NCBI GenBank assembly: GCA_026724425.1
Contig: JAIUCV010000011.1
Location: 11,491,501 to 11,555,500 of the forward strand
Direction of reading: 5' to 3'
DNA from: Erythrophleum ivorense
Taxonomy: Eukaryota; Streptophyta; Magnoliopsida; Fabales; Fabaceae
DNA length: 64,000 nt
In this document: one piece after another, positions 12,389 to 23,560 of the stretch
How positions within the stretch are numbered: the stretch's first letter is position 1
Layout of the letters: every line of letters begins with the position of its first letter
Made by a program: the position numbers and the translations under genes
The notes under the pieces: model-generated
What the model was told of the DNA's origin: nothing
Databases searched by the model: none
What the model saw: the letters and a program-made list of their open reading frames with translations, nothing else

Positions 12389-15300
12389 TTAGGGACCAAT
12401 TCTCAATGCTCTCTTCATATTTTCTGTAGATGCAGCAGCAGCAAGCTTTGCTCTTCTTCTTTCCTCCTTTACTTTGGCTGCCGGAGAAGGAGCAGTCCCT
12501 GAAGTGGATGCCTCTCCCTCGAATTGCCGGAACGAGCGTAGTCCCTGAACAGGACCAGGAGAAGCAATCTGTGAAGTGGATGCCACCTCCTTGCCGGGTC
12601 TCCTCGGGATTTCTTCGTCATCTATGGGTGTCCTCTCCTGTGTACTTGGAGTTGCAACAAGACTTGACTCGGCGCGTTCAATTCCAATTTGACCGCACAG
12701 GTAAATCAGCTCGCATAAGCCAGGGGCCTTTTCCACCTGGAATCACAGAGCTTGTCATTTGATAACCAATTACTCAATCGTGAATATGAATGTTGCATCC
12801 CTCTGTCATTTGAATTTTTTTCTTACCTCGTCCAGGAAGTGAGTGAGAAATTCTATGGGATACGTTATTGCCGTAGCAGCCATAAGACTGGACGATGCGA
12901 TTTCAGAATGCTTAAATCGAGTGAAGTGGTTATCTTCAAGAAGAAGAAAATATAAATTAGACTTCAGCCTGAAGAGAATAGATACGGTGAGGTTAGCTCA
13001 AGGAAGTTGTAAACGATGAATTTTTTAGTACAACTGGTAATCTTCAGAGAATAGAATTTTATTCCTATACACAAAGACTTATAAGCATTGCTGTTAATGT
13101 TTAAAGAACAGGATTTTATTTCCTTTATCGTTATACGCACAAATTATTTATTGTGAGTTTACCTCTTTGAGCTTGGATGATGATCTCATTGATAGAGCGA
13201 CGTTTGAAACCTCCAAGCTTTTTGTATCTGGGGTAATAGTAGTCCACAAAGGAGAAAGGCGTTATAGAATACTTTCGCCCGCCAAGTCCTTCGAGAATAG
13301 AAAGCTTCCCTTTCGCTATAGTTTTAAGAGGGATGTTGAGATTTACATCCTTCTGTTCAACAAATTAGTATATTCAGCATAAGACATTGCAAATGGTACT
13401 CAGATATTCTGCCATGGACTTGATTGAAGGAAGGACAGAGTGTCATGCAGAATTACCACAAAATGTTTGACACAAAAGGTAATATTCCTCATCTCGGCAG
13501 CAATCGTGAGGCAACAGATAGCAGTTACAAAAACTTTTCCCTCCCTGTCCCCTTGATTATCCTTAGTATGGGAAATCAAAACAGAAAACGTAAAACAAGG
13601 AATATCATCCAAGAAAATCCATTCTTTGGAAAGTGGAAATGGAAAGAGATATACCAGCTGAGGATTCCTCGGAAAGAAGCGATCAAAGTAATTTATGGCC
13701 AGATAGGGAGTATATACATCGAAATTTCTACCCTGCGAATACTGCAGAACAATGTGCACAAGAATATAACGTAATCGGAAGCAGAAATTATACCCATCAG
13801 AGGAACACAAATGAAGAATCGATAATTGTCCAGGAAAGTGAAGAGCTAGTAACAAGAAAGCGGAAGCTACATTGCCATAAGTGGCCAGACAGAAATATTA
13901 CTCTGTAAACTCTTAAGTTCTGCCAAGAAATAACAGGGCACTGAAATAGAATTTCGTCTCCAATAAAACATGCCTGGGCAATTGTATGTAACGGGCATGA
14001 ACGCGAAAGCGAAGTAGTACTTCTCTACAACTTTTTTCCTACTAGTTTTAACAAGAAAGTAACAAGAAAGCGGAAGCTAAGGGCCGGTTTGAAATTATTT
14101 TTGTTTGAATGTTTTTAAAACATATGTTTTTAAGAACAAATTTTGAAGAACAAAAAAATTAAAAGATCTGTTTGAATCATTATTTTAAAAAGTAATTATT
14201 TTTTATTTTTTATCTGATTCTGTAAAATAAAAATTACAAAACACTTAAAAAGTGTTTTGAGTTTTTTGTTTTTAAAAATAAAATTTTATTTTTTGTTTTA
14301 CAAAATATTTCATTAAAAACACATTATCAAACAAGTTTTTTTATTTTTTTGTTCTTGAAAACAAAAAAATTATTCTATAGAACTAAATCAAACAAGGCCT
14401 AAATTGTCATAAGTGGTCAGACATAAACATCCAACGATCATCTTAAACTCTAAACAGGGCATCCACACTAAATAAACATATCTTTCAAGATTATCTTGAA
14501 CGGAAGCTACATTGCAGTAAGACCACATGTAATTGGGAAACTCTAAATAAATTCTACCAAGAAATAAGAGGGCAACCAAACTAAAAAACACATCGTGAAA
14601 GATTAATAAATGCGATACACAATGATCTTTGTTCATGTTGATCAAAACTCTAAGCAAATTACTGCTAGTGGAGGCCTGGAATGCAGTGTAGGACCTACAA
14701 CTAGTTTAGACACATGACAAATGTGCAAATCAAGTTGCTCAAGTCAAATGAGTGAAGAAGATAAAGAGAAGCTATTGCTGCCACTAGCATTAAAAGATGT
14801 AGCAAAGCAACTCAAAACTCTGATGTGTGATTTGTAGATAGTGTATGCACACATTACATGATAGTAAATTTAATTTTTTTTTTAAGTTTGGATAGAAGTC
14901 ATTCCTCTATGGTCCTACACTGCACACATTACATGCAGTTTAGGACCTGCAACTAGTTTAGACACATGACAAATGTGCAAATCAAGTTGCTCAAGTCAAA
15001 TGATAGTGAAGAAGATAAAGAGAAGCTATTGCTGCCACTGGCATTAAAAGATGTAGCAAAGCAAAAGATGTAGCAAAGCAACTCAAAACTCTAATGTGTG
15101 ATTTGTAGATAGTGTATGCACACATTACATGATAGTAAATTTACATTTTTTTTAGAAGTTTGGATAGAAGTCATTCCTCTATGGTCAGACTTAAAGATGA
15201 CAGATTAGTAGATATGGAAAGGAATTGTTCAAACTTCCTGAGATACAAAATTCATTCATGACATTGTGTTTGTGTTTAAGATAAGTCAAAAGTTTTTTAG

Positions 15301-16332
15301 TGTTGGTAACTTATTAATAAAAATTTACCTTTTTATTATTAAAGAAAAAAGACTTGTGAAATTTTAGATTCTACTTGTACTCAACTTTTTAGTTAAGATG
15401 AACAATTGAAGTTTTTCTCTTAAATTGAAGAGTGATATGATTAAAATATATATTGATGTGGAAGATAAAACTAATTTATGATATAAAAGACTTGGCTATA
15501 TCAATTTTTTCTCTTTGAAATCACTTTAGGGAAAAAGATTTGATAATTGAGATAACTTCTATGAATGATTATATTGATATGTGTGGAGTTTGTCAACTTG
15601 AAAAGATAATCAGATCACCATTCTCTGCTAATGAATCGACTCTGCGTGTTACATAACAAGTTTATCAGAGCAGAAGTGTGGAGTTTGATGGAAAATGGAA
15701 ATTGAAATCAGAAAAAGATGATTGCTGCTTTCTTCAACCAAAAAATTGTTAAAGATCAGACTTTATCTTCATAAGAATATGATTCTGATAGTAGGAAATG
15801 GGTGACTTGATGATATTTTCACAAAATCCTTATAGGAAAAAATTCTAAACAAATTCTACCAAGCAAAAGTGTGGAGTTTGATGGAAAGTGGAAATTGAAA
15901 TTGGAAAAAGATGATTGCTGCTTCCTTCAACCAAAAAATTGTTAAAGATCTAACTTTTATCTTTAGAAGAATATTATTCTGATAAAGATTTTATTGTGAA
16001 AAATAGGTGACTTGATGACATTTTCACAAAATCCTTATAGGAAAAAATTATAAACAAATTCTGCCAAGAAGTAACAGGGCAACCAAACTAAAGAAACACT
16101 TATTGTGAAAGATGATCTTGAAAACAAATAACGAAAGGCATTGAAATTGAATTTTGTCTCAAATTTCACATACCTTGGTGATTAAAGCAATTGCTAAGGT
16201 TCTCATTTCACAGTTTTCGGGATCATTGAAGAAATGTAAAGCGGGCATGAACTCTGGTTCGAGATCGGAGTTCTTCTCTACAACTTTTTTGTACTTACTA
16301 GTTTTAAAAGGATATCCAGGGTGCTGATCCAT
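12389..16332 (-). CDS. Divergent D-type (CYCD6-like) cyclin, six exons
   Basis: A predicted 331-residue cyclin; such proteins bind and direct cyclin-dependent kinases in the nucleus. Exons (minus strand): 16332-16174, 13741-13655, 13561-13457, 13352-13163, 12933-12827, 12736-12389. Every intron begins GT and ends AG (first donor GTATGT), and all phases match (0,0,0,1,0). Cyclin box N: YLAINYFDRF (residues 66-75) and CCLTIAAEM (98-106). The link to box C is SITPFSFVDYYY (146-157), as in plant cyclin D6. Box C has FKHSEIASSSLMAA. The tail, about 100 residues, is rich in S/A/K/R with a basic KEERRRAK patch. Odd points: no LxCxE motif; the conserved Lys of LAAKM is Glu (residue 105); the Trp usually just before the SITPF block is absent. 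The start is the first ATG after upstream in-frame non-ATG codons. It could be a functional fast-evolving gene or a recent non-functional one. Confidence 0.85.
13918..14060 (-). repeat. Degenerate duplicate of cyclin exon 1 inside intron 1
   Basis: This stretch matches exon 1 and its donor-side intron (about 16058-16310) with an internal deletion. Shared pieces include ACTTCTCTACAACTTTTTT, CTACTAGTTTTAA, CGGGCATGAAC and TCTGCCAAGAA(A/G)TAACAGGGCA. Several substitutions and the deletion make it unusable as the same exon. It shows that intron 1 grew partly by duplication of the gene's own 5' part. Confidence 0.75.
14079..14401. mobile_element. hAT-like MITE in cyclin intron 1
   Basis: About 322 bp bounded by inverted ends AGGGCCGGTTTGA and TCAAACAAGGCCT, with an AT-rich interior of A/T homopolymers and no coding capacity. 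Ends of the AGGGCCGGTTTG type are typical of plant hAT-derived MITEs. The neighbouring tandem copy at 13861 (CGGAAGCTACATTGCCATAAG) serves as an unoccupied site. A clear 8-bp TSD is not visible, perhaps because of decay. Confidence 0.7.
14690..15190 (+). repeat. Tandem duplication in cyclin intron 1, about 250-270 bp
   Basis: Two copies (about 14690-14920 and 14940-15190) share TTTAGACACATGACAAATG, AAGAGAAGCTATTGCTGCCA, GATTTGTAGATAGTGTATGC and GGATAGAAGTCATTCCTCTA. The second copy carries a further small internal duplication of GATGTAGCAAAGCAA. Divergence is only a few percent. No protein recognised. Confidence 0.9.
15470..15650 (+). pseudogene. Ty1/Copia retrotransposon relic (gag-pre-integrase)
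   Basis: The plus strand keeps two pieces of the Copia gag-pre-integrase region: KRLGYINFFSLKSL at about 15487-15528 and a zinc-binding CGVCQLEKIIRSPFSANES from 15582, matching the usual H-x..-CxxC arrangement before the integrase core. Stops interrupt the frame, and the integrase and reverse transcriptase are missing. It lies in intron 1 of the cyclin gene in opposite orientation. Confidence 0.75.
15653..16060 (+). repeat. Tandemly duplicated Copia 3' end (about 193-bp period)
   Basis: GTGTGGAGTTTGATGG occurs at 15676 and 15869, followed by near-identical sequence (AAAAAGATGATTGCTGCTT, CAACCAAAAAATTGTTAAAG). Each unit ends in codons for DDIFTKSL (15809-15832 and about 16014-16038), the hallmark C-terminus of Copia RNase H. 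GTGTGGAGTTTG resembles the purine-rich 3' region of Copia elements. Confidence 0.8.
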
Positions 16333-16437
16333 TTCTGCAACTCTTTTGGTGGAGCGAATGGAAAAGAAAGTTGTTTGTTTGGCAAGAAAATTTGGAGATA
16401 ACAACAGTGACAAGCGAGAAAATTCAAGGGGTGGAGC

Positions 16438-16449
16438 TTTTTAAAAGGT
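16438..16449 (-). promoter_or_regulatory. Possible TATA-like element of the cyclin gene
   Basis: On the minus strand CCTTTTAAAAAG lies about 105 bp upstream of the proposed ATG at 16332. Position and composition fit a plant core promoter, but this is a weak TATA variant in AT-rich DNA. Confidence 0.3.
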
Positions 16450-16559
16450 AATGGGAAGAAGCTTTAAGTAAATAGTCAAAAGTGCATGCTCCATTATTAA
16501 TGCTGACTTCATTAATAAAATAGAATACGTGTTTTATGAGACCGGCCAATAGGAGCGAA

Positions 16560-17917
16560 TGGAAAAAAAAGTGCACTCTCCAGTCTTTAGACACTGTTCG
16601 GCCAAAATAAAAAAAACAAAAAAGACTAAAATCAAAAATTTAATTAACACATTTTTTCTTTATTTTTCCGGCAAAATAATTTTTATTTTTCCATCACGAC
16701 CACGTATTCATGACGTCTTAATTGCCTTTCATCTTCCCTTAATGCTTTCCTCTTATGATCAATCTCTACTAGGAAATCAGTCAGTTTCAATCTCTGACTT
16801 ACTGTTCATTCTTAATTTGTTCCTTTGTTTTTCCTTCAATTCCAATTTGAATGCGTGAAGAAAACTAGACATTGTAACCCTCCCTATTTGTTCCAAAATT
16901 AAATAACTATGCAGGAGAGCATATAAGCTTTGTATGTGGAGGAGGAGTAAGGTGGAAAACCGTTGGCAACAGCTGTATGGCACCAAGAAGAGAGTCCCTC
17001 AAGTCAATTGAGAAGTGTTTAAAATATTATTATCCTTATCCCATTGTACCTAGTAAGAAACATAAGATGTCAATCAATATCACATACTACACAAAACGAA
17101 AATAATCAGACACCCATGAATTTTTTTTTACTTTGTTAAATTTTGCAAAATGTTAACTTTATAAATTTCAATTCCGAGAGTAAAATATTAAAATACCTTA
17201 TATCATGATATCATATATTTATCTTTTCGGATATTTAAAAATATAAAATATTAGTATGACAACTTAATATTGGTCATTAGGTTAAAGTGTATTATATACA
17301 TTGTGTTTAAAAAGCTATTTGGTGTAATAATTATCAATCTTAAGAGATTTAAGTGTGACATATTCAGACTGCTTCAAATAGAAAAGTGGGAAAAGAAATT
17401 TCTCGTTAAAAAAAAAGAGCGATTGAAGTTTGAGAAAACAAATAAACAAACCCTAATAGTGTTAACCGTTGATTTTAAGACATATTAAATACTTAATTGC
17501 TGTCAAATGCATTTACTATGAATGGGCCAACTTGCTTTGCCATTCTCTTGTTTGGTGTTCGAGTTCATTTGTATTTATGGTGGGCCATCTCTTCCCATGT
17601 CCTTTTAGTGGACATGCCCGTTTTGTTAAATTGACGAGATAATCTATTTTCATTAATTATATGTAATATTTATTATAATTTTATAATTACTATTTAATAA
17701 TATTTATTTTTTAAATATTTTTTAGATATGAGTATAATAATTATTTTGATCATTAAAATTATTTTTTATTTTCTCTTTCAAAGCATTACTTTTTTATTAT
17801 GTGCACCAAACCCATCAGGACATCTGATATTGGTAAACTTACTTTACTTAAACCAATCTTATTATTAAATGTATTTGTAATGGAAAGTTCAACGGAATAA
17901 AAAATCAAAGACTATGA
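16560..17917. other. Intergenic DNA upstream of the cyclin gene
   Basis: No supported gene. A stretch at about 16815-16885 is an inverted copy of about 18850-18920: TTTGTTCCTTTGTTTTT and TTTGAATGCGTGAAGAA are shared. This may mark the ends of an old element or a local inversion. Confidence 0.5.
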
Positions 17918-18510
17918 ACATTAAAGTAATTTTTTTTATCATTTATCGTTATCTTAGGTTTTACTTTTGTCATTTTATTTTATTTTATTATAATTTGATT
18001 TTTTTACTTTATCTCTAATTTCATTATTGTCCTTTAGTTTTATTTTGTCCCAAAATAGTTTATTTACTTTACTTTAAAATTTACTTTTATTAATTAATTT
18101 ATTTTATTCTAATTTGACCACTTAGCTTATAAAACCTATTCAAATAATTTTTTTTCCTAACACTACCCAATTATTTAATAAAAAAGTTTTATATGGCCTC
18201 TTGATAGTTGTTGAGAAATTATTATAGTTCCCATGAGCTATATAGAATTCTTTTGTTAAGTATGTTAATTTGATAAGATTATAGGGAAGAAAACATTTGA
18301 ATAAAGTAAAGTTAACTATAATGAAATTAAAGAGTGAAATCAATATATAAAGTAAAGTTAAATGATCAAATTAAAATCAAATAATATTAATGAATGAAAA
18401 TAAAATTCAAAGTGAAGTTAAAAAAATCAAATTAAAATAAAATAAAATTCAAAAATGAAAGTGAAAACATCAAATAAAATTAAAAAACTAAAAATGTATT
18501 ATATCCTTGT
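17918..18510. mobile_element. Long palindromic (foldback) MITE, copy 2
   Basis: Same family as 6902-7462. The left half has TCTTAGGTTTTACTTTTGTC, TATTCTAATTTGA and ACTTATAAAACC-like blocks; the right half is their reverse complement (TCAAATTAAAATAAAATAAA, GAAAGTGAAAACATC). About 590 bp, non-coding, diverged from copy 1. Boundaries are approximate. Confidence 0.75.
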
Positions 18511-18529
18511 GAAAGAATAAGAAAATACA

Positions 18530-19261
18530 CTTATTATTTAATTTTATATTTATCCGTATGTTTTGAATTTTTGAAATGATGTCTTCCCCATTAATTGAAC
18601 CGATATCTCTTTTGTTGGAATCATTTTAGATCGAGCAAATTAAGTATCTGTATTCGATTTGATACATATTTGAGTTTGCTTTGGTACATTGAAGAGTTTG
18701 TACTTCGATACTCATCAAATTTTCATGCCAATAATTACACTCGACTCATTCCTCTCCAATTTTGTAGCATGTTTTCATATGTCAGCCTTGGACCTTTCAC
18801 CTATTATTACTCATCGTGCACATAATTTAACATCATTAAAATAAATAACAAGGGTTACAATATCTAGTCTTCTTCACGCATTCAAATTGCAATTGAAGTA
18901 AAAACAAAGGAACAAATTTGATATTAGTGGTTAGGTGCATTTTTATTGCATTCTGCTTAATTAAGTGCTATTCTTGCCCGACTATTCATATTTTCAACTC
19001 ATCTTATGAGGGTTCAAAACATTTACTCTGTACATTTCTTTGCTTTTTCTCTCAATTTATTGGTAAATGCTTCTTGTAGCCAAATCATTAGTGGAAATTG
19101 TAATGACTTTATGATAGATATGTTCTGAATATAAAGAGATTATACATATCACAACTCAAAAAGTATTCCTCTGACTTTCTTGCTATTTATAGGATGGAGA
19201 AAGAAATGGTAATGTACTTCTAAGTATCATCTTATTCACTTTTCTCATTGTTTTTTATTAG
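18530..19261. other. Intergenic DNA
   Basis: No supported gene. A plus-strand open frame at 18595-18825 has no motif. I looked here for upstream exons of the p23-like relic and found none. Confidence 0.45.
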
Positions 19262-19548
19262 CTCTTGGTGACCTGGAGTCCTAGACTTGGGAGAGAAGGA
19301 CTTCTCAGTATGTAATGTGCTTTTGTGATTTGCAATTTCAACCTTTCTCTTAATGATATTACATATGCTAAACTTTATGTGCTGTAGAAATTTAGCAGGA
19401 TGGGGGATGATGCAATGGGTGAAGATTTTGATGACAGTGATGTTGAAGGTAACTGTCCTAGATGTTCTTGTGGTTAACATATATAGTATTTGCAAGGTGG
19501 TTGACTCTAAAGGATATTTGTTTTTAGAAATTGGCAGTGATACTTAAA
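19262..19548 (+). pseudogene. p23 co-chaperone-like C-terminal exons (relic)
   Basis: Three exon-like pieces with splice signals: 19262-19307 (after TTATTAG, before GTATGT), 19388-19448 (after CTGTAG, before GTAACT) and 19528-19545 (after TTTTTAG, ending TAA). The second encodes KFSRMGDDAMGEDFDDSDVE, like the acidic Asp/Gly/Met tail of plant p23 (Hsp90 co-chaperone). The first carries GDLE and then, after a stop and frameshift, DLGEKDFS, also p23-like. The Hsp90-binding CS domain is absent upstream. Acidic tails are weakly diagnostic, so other acidic proteins are possible. Confidence 0.45.
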
Positions 19549-19559
19549 CAGCATCTGCT

Positions 19560-21639
19560 TTTTTTATACCTGGTTAGAGATGGGTCCAACTTCAATTACA
19601 GAAATATGCATGTATGTTCAAATCTGGTGGCTTGCTGTTGCATGGTGGCTATCACATTATTAGTGGTTTGAATAGTTCTCTTTGGTTCTAAATGTGGCTA
19701 TAAGTACGTAAAATAATTCTTAGTATAACAAAGAATTATCCATTTATAAAATGAGTTTTGGTGGATATGTGTTTAGTTATGTACTAGAGTGGTAGGAGAT
19801 GATTAAAAAAAGGGCCTTTTCATGGTGAGATCAACAGGGCCTTTGGTGTGCTAGCATATAATAAGAGAAAAGTATTGGAGCATTTTTTATATTGTTTTCA
19901 ATGAATTTTGTTTGTGGTTTGGTAAAGTAAATTTACGTATGGGATGCTTTGGAAATATAATGAGAAAATCTTTGAAGTTGTTATTTTTGCAATGCTTACG
20001 TGGGTATATAATTTATTCATGTGGCTAATATTTTAACCCAATTTAAGTCATTTGAAAATAATAATAATAATAATCAATATTATCAAATTGTTGGCACCTT
20101 TTTTCAAGTATAAAACTAAGTTGACAATAAAACTTGGTTATCTTTTTTTCAAGATAACAGTATTACCACTAATACAAAAGTCATTTTTCTTTGGTTGAAT
20201 TACTTTTTCAGCTATCCACTGAGATAAGACTAAATGAACAGTTTCTGAAGATATTTGTGATTGTTAAATCTTGAGTATTTCTTTTCTTAAAATGATTACG
20301 GAAGTTGATAAATAACTTCTACATTTATATAAGATTCATATTTTTGAAATAAATAGGGCAGACTTTGAACTTTAATGTTATTATATCCTTGGACATCCAA
20401 TTGATATCCCTTGAATTAATTCACTCCCTTATATTTGTATTGTGATGGATTTGAGGTGAAAAGTAAAAAGCTGAAAGGCAGTCTATGTCCTTCAATTGAA
20501 TTGGTTTGATTGGGCTTGTCACTCTCGTTCCCATTAAATTGGCTAAGAATGCCAATAATTCATTTACATTACATGGGTGCTTCCACCCTTCGTGACCTTC
20601 CATTCCATGTGTCTATCCTTTCCAAAACCATCAAAGGCGCCCCATCATTTTCAATCCCTGGCTAATCCTATGTTTGACACCCATCAGCTTGGAATACGGT
20701 CGTACAATTATACCCACCGCACTGAGTCACCTGCCCATTTTTATATATATTTTTTATGATTTAGTTAGCTATGTATTTTTTTTAATAAACTTCACCCGTT
20801 GAAACTATTCAGTGTACAATAAGAAATTTATCCAAAAGAGTATTATAATATCATCCAAGAATAATTCAAAGACTAAAGAAGTAAAATTTAGTATCTACTT
20901 ATACAATATTGTCATTTTCTTTTATTATTGAATATCCGACATGTTATTACTAGTGAAAAAATTAAAAAAAAAAATTCTCTTTAATTGATTGCTCAATTCA
21001 ATAGAATACATGTAATTTTTCCTTATCAAGCACATTATTAAAGTGTTGTCAATGTTTTAGGGTGATTTTGAATGTTATATGTTATCTCAGCGTGTGTGTA
21101 CATATCATAGTTTTATTCAAAGGATTTTTAATCTATTCACTTTGTTTTCAATTTATACATAATCAGTTCTATCATTACATAATAATAGACTAACATTTTA
21201 ATCACCATTTTGTACTTTTCTATATATCAATTTTAATTCATTCATAGATATAATTGTTGTATAAGTGTATATAACATACTTATTTTTTAATATGTTATAT
21301 TGTATTGACATAAATATATATACTTTATTAGATTAGCTTAAATATATAAAAATTATATGTGTAGGGTATATACAAATTGGTAATCTACTTTACAAATGAT
21401 GAGGATGCGCAATGTTCCTTTCATATACAGTATTAAGAAACAAGAATGGTTTCCAATGAGCACGGTAGTGTAGAATAATTTCTTCTCTTACATATGGTAA
21501 ATTCTCTTGTACACTAGACCTGGCATAAAGAGATTTAGACACATGGCGTTGACTGGAATTATTTTGATGAGGTGAAAAATACAAATGAAAACCCCAATTA
21601 CCCGAAGGAAGTATTTCTTCCACTTACATTTTAACCCCG
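19560..21639. other. Intergenic DNA
   Basis: AT-rich with an (AAT)n run near 20060-20077. Open frames at 20421-20759 are short, overlap on opposite strands and match nothing I know. Confidence 0.45.
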
Positions 21640-23560
21640 ATGTTTTTTGGCTTTTGTTTATTACACCAAAATTTCTATCAACAACTTATCCCCTCTAGTT
21701 TGTTTATTTTTCCAATAACCCCCAAAATTCCTATCCTCAAACCTAGCCCCAATTCGGGCTGCCATTCTGAACTCCAGCTCTCGTCTACCCCATACCCTAC
21801 CATTTGTGGAAACCTTCAACGCGAACAGAGCATACATGCTTCTCCCTCTCGGCCATTCCTCTCCTTCAACGCGACTTTCTTCCTTGAATGAATGACCTCT
21901 CTTCTTTTCGTCTCCGGTCGTCTCCTTGAACACGAACACATCGTCCTCAGTTCGTCTCCGTGAACGACCACCGATGTTCTCTGTGAGCTCTCTCTCGCTC
22001 TTTCTCCAGAGTGACTATGGATGCATTCAAAGACACCAGGATTAACAAATTATATTTTGTCTTTGCAATCCTATGTGCTAAGGTCATTATCTTGCCATAT
22101 GCTATACGCTTTCTAACTCCCATACAGATCATGTGTGTCTTATGAAATATGTCTCTAATTAACATGGCTGTAGCTGAGTTTATCCTGGATTGTTTCTATC
22201 TTCAATAGTGCCATATCATAGGAAGCAATTATGATATTAAAAGAGAAAAATTCTATAGAACCGATAAACAGAAAATTAAGATTGTTTGGCATCCTTGACT
22301 GAATCAGTTATTTCCTCTAGCTGGAAAAGTGTATTCTGTATTATCTATTCCGCTTTCTTTGTTGTTTCCTCCTTTTCTTTTATTTTTGTTAGCACTGCTT
22401 GTTGACATGTTGTGTTGCTTGGTAGAGTTGTCACACCATGAGGGAATGGATGGGGTTTGGAAGTACTAGTATCAATATTACTCAGAAAAGGAAGCTATTG
22501 CCCATGATGATGTCCTTTCCTATTTTAATGTGGCCTGGGAAGCTTATATGGGAAGTGTGTTAGCTAATGACCAGGAAATTGGAGTCATTTGACAAATATT
22601 TTATCTTCTAATCTAATTGCATTCTTGATTATTTTTATGTTTTTGTGGCATTTACCATTTAGTGCATTAAGTAAATTGTTTATATGAGAAGTTCTTTTGT
22701 TACGTAAAATTATGTTTCAGCTGAGTATATTGAACTTAATCAGGAACATCGAGGTTTTGAAGGACCATCACGGACTACGTGATACTAGATGAGGATGCCA
22801 AAACAACTTTATAAAGCAGGGGAAGCAGGATTGGAGCTCATGGCGACACTGCATAAGGAGGACCTTTAGTTTTTGGAAAAAAAAAGATAAAGCCGGTACC
22901 ATTCTCAACTAATTCTTTTGTAATACATATACATGTGTATGAATAAATATCTAATCACTATGGGCATGATATTGTTTAATTGGTGTCGTATGTTTGCTGT
23001 CTTCTACTGAACTTTGCTTTGTAGTTTCTGTGTTTTTGACTTTTAACCATGTTGAGGAGCTAAAGTTGACTTTCACATGCAATTTGCTTTTCATTAGTAT
23101 TTGGAGTATTTGTTTTAACTTCTCTAGATCGCACTATGGCATCAAAATGCTAGCAAAAGTGCAGATGGAGTTATTCTCTAGGATTATCATGCATGTCATT
23201 TGCATTCAGGTATAGCCAAATACAATTTTCTTGTGAACCAGATGAGGAAACCTGTTAACTAGGTTTTAGAAGCAGTACAAAGGGTTATATCTAAATTTGG
23301 TGATCGAAGGGATTTTTTAATCATGTTTTTTTATGATTGATATTACAGAGAAAAGTGGAGGTGACCCATCTCTAATGTGGTGCTTGGATTCAAGTCTTCC
23401 ATTGCCTTCACCTCTAGCTTCATGTGTTGGAAACGGTTGTACCATCTTTCCAACTTCTTGTTCAGTAACCTTTCTGCTTCAACCACACTGGAATGACCCC
23501 TCAGTCCTCTAGCACTTGTATTTTTCAGCTGTCATTGGACATTTTGTGCAATTAATTACG
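21640..23560 (+). other. Unrecognised transcribed-looking region with exon-like pieces
   Basis: 21740-22030 is clearly less AT-rich than its surroundings, with CpG and CTC-rich runs, like a 5' UTR or an LTR. At 22427-22590, after a TTGGTAG acceptor-like signal, one plus frame reads YYSEKEAIAHDDVLSYFNV then AWEAYMGSVLANDQEIG, a protein-like string with one upstream stop. A second piece at about 22795-22868 reads KQLYKAGEAGLELMATL. I cannot name the family. It could be a decayed gene or the body of an unlisted element. Confidence 0.35.

Larger units (their letters stand above)
13852..14600 (+). repeat. Three tandem copies of a short intronic unit
   Basis: The motif CGGAAGCTA(C/A) recurs at 13861, 14071 and 14502, each followed by related sequence (ATTGCCATAAGTGGCCAGAC or variants) and then a CCAAGAAATAA(C/G)AGGGCA stretch in the first and third. 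The middle copy is interrupted by the MITE at 14079-14401. Confidence 0.7.

Noticed and set aside
12430..12762. Plus-strand open frame over the last cyclin exon
   Set aside because: Shadow of the minus-strand exon, which has matching splice sites and cyclin homology upstream.
12934..12968. Alternative upstream acceptor for cyclin exon 5
   Set aside because: It stays open but gives the wrong phase relative to exon 4; the acceptor before 12933 joins in phase and aligns with cyclins.
13424..13908. Plus-strand open frames over cyclin exons 2 and 3
   Set aside because: Antisense to exons whose minus-strand frame contains cyclin box motifs.
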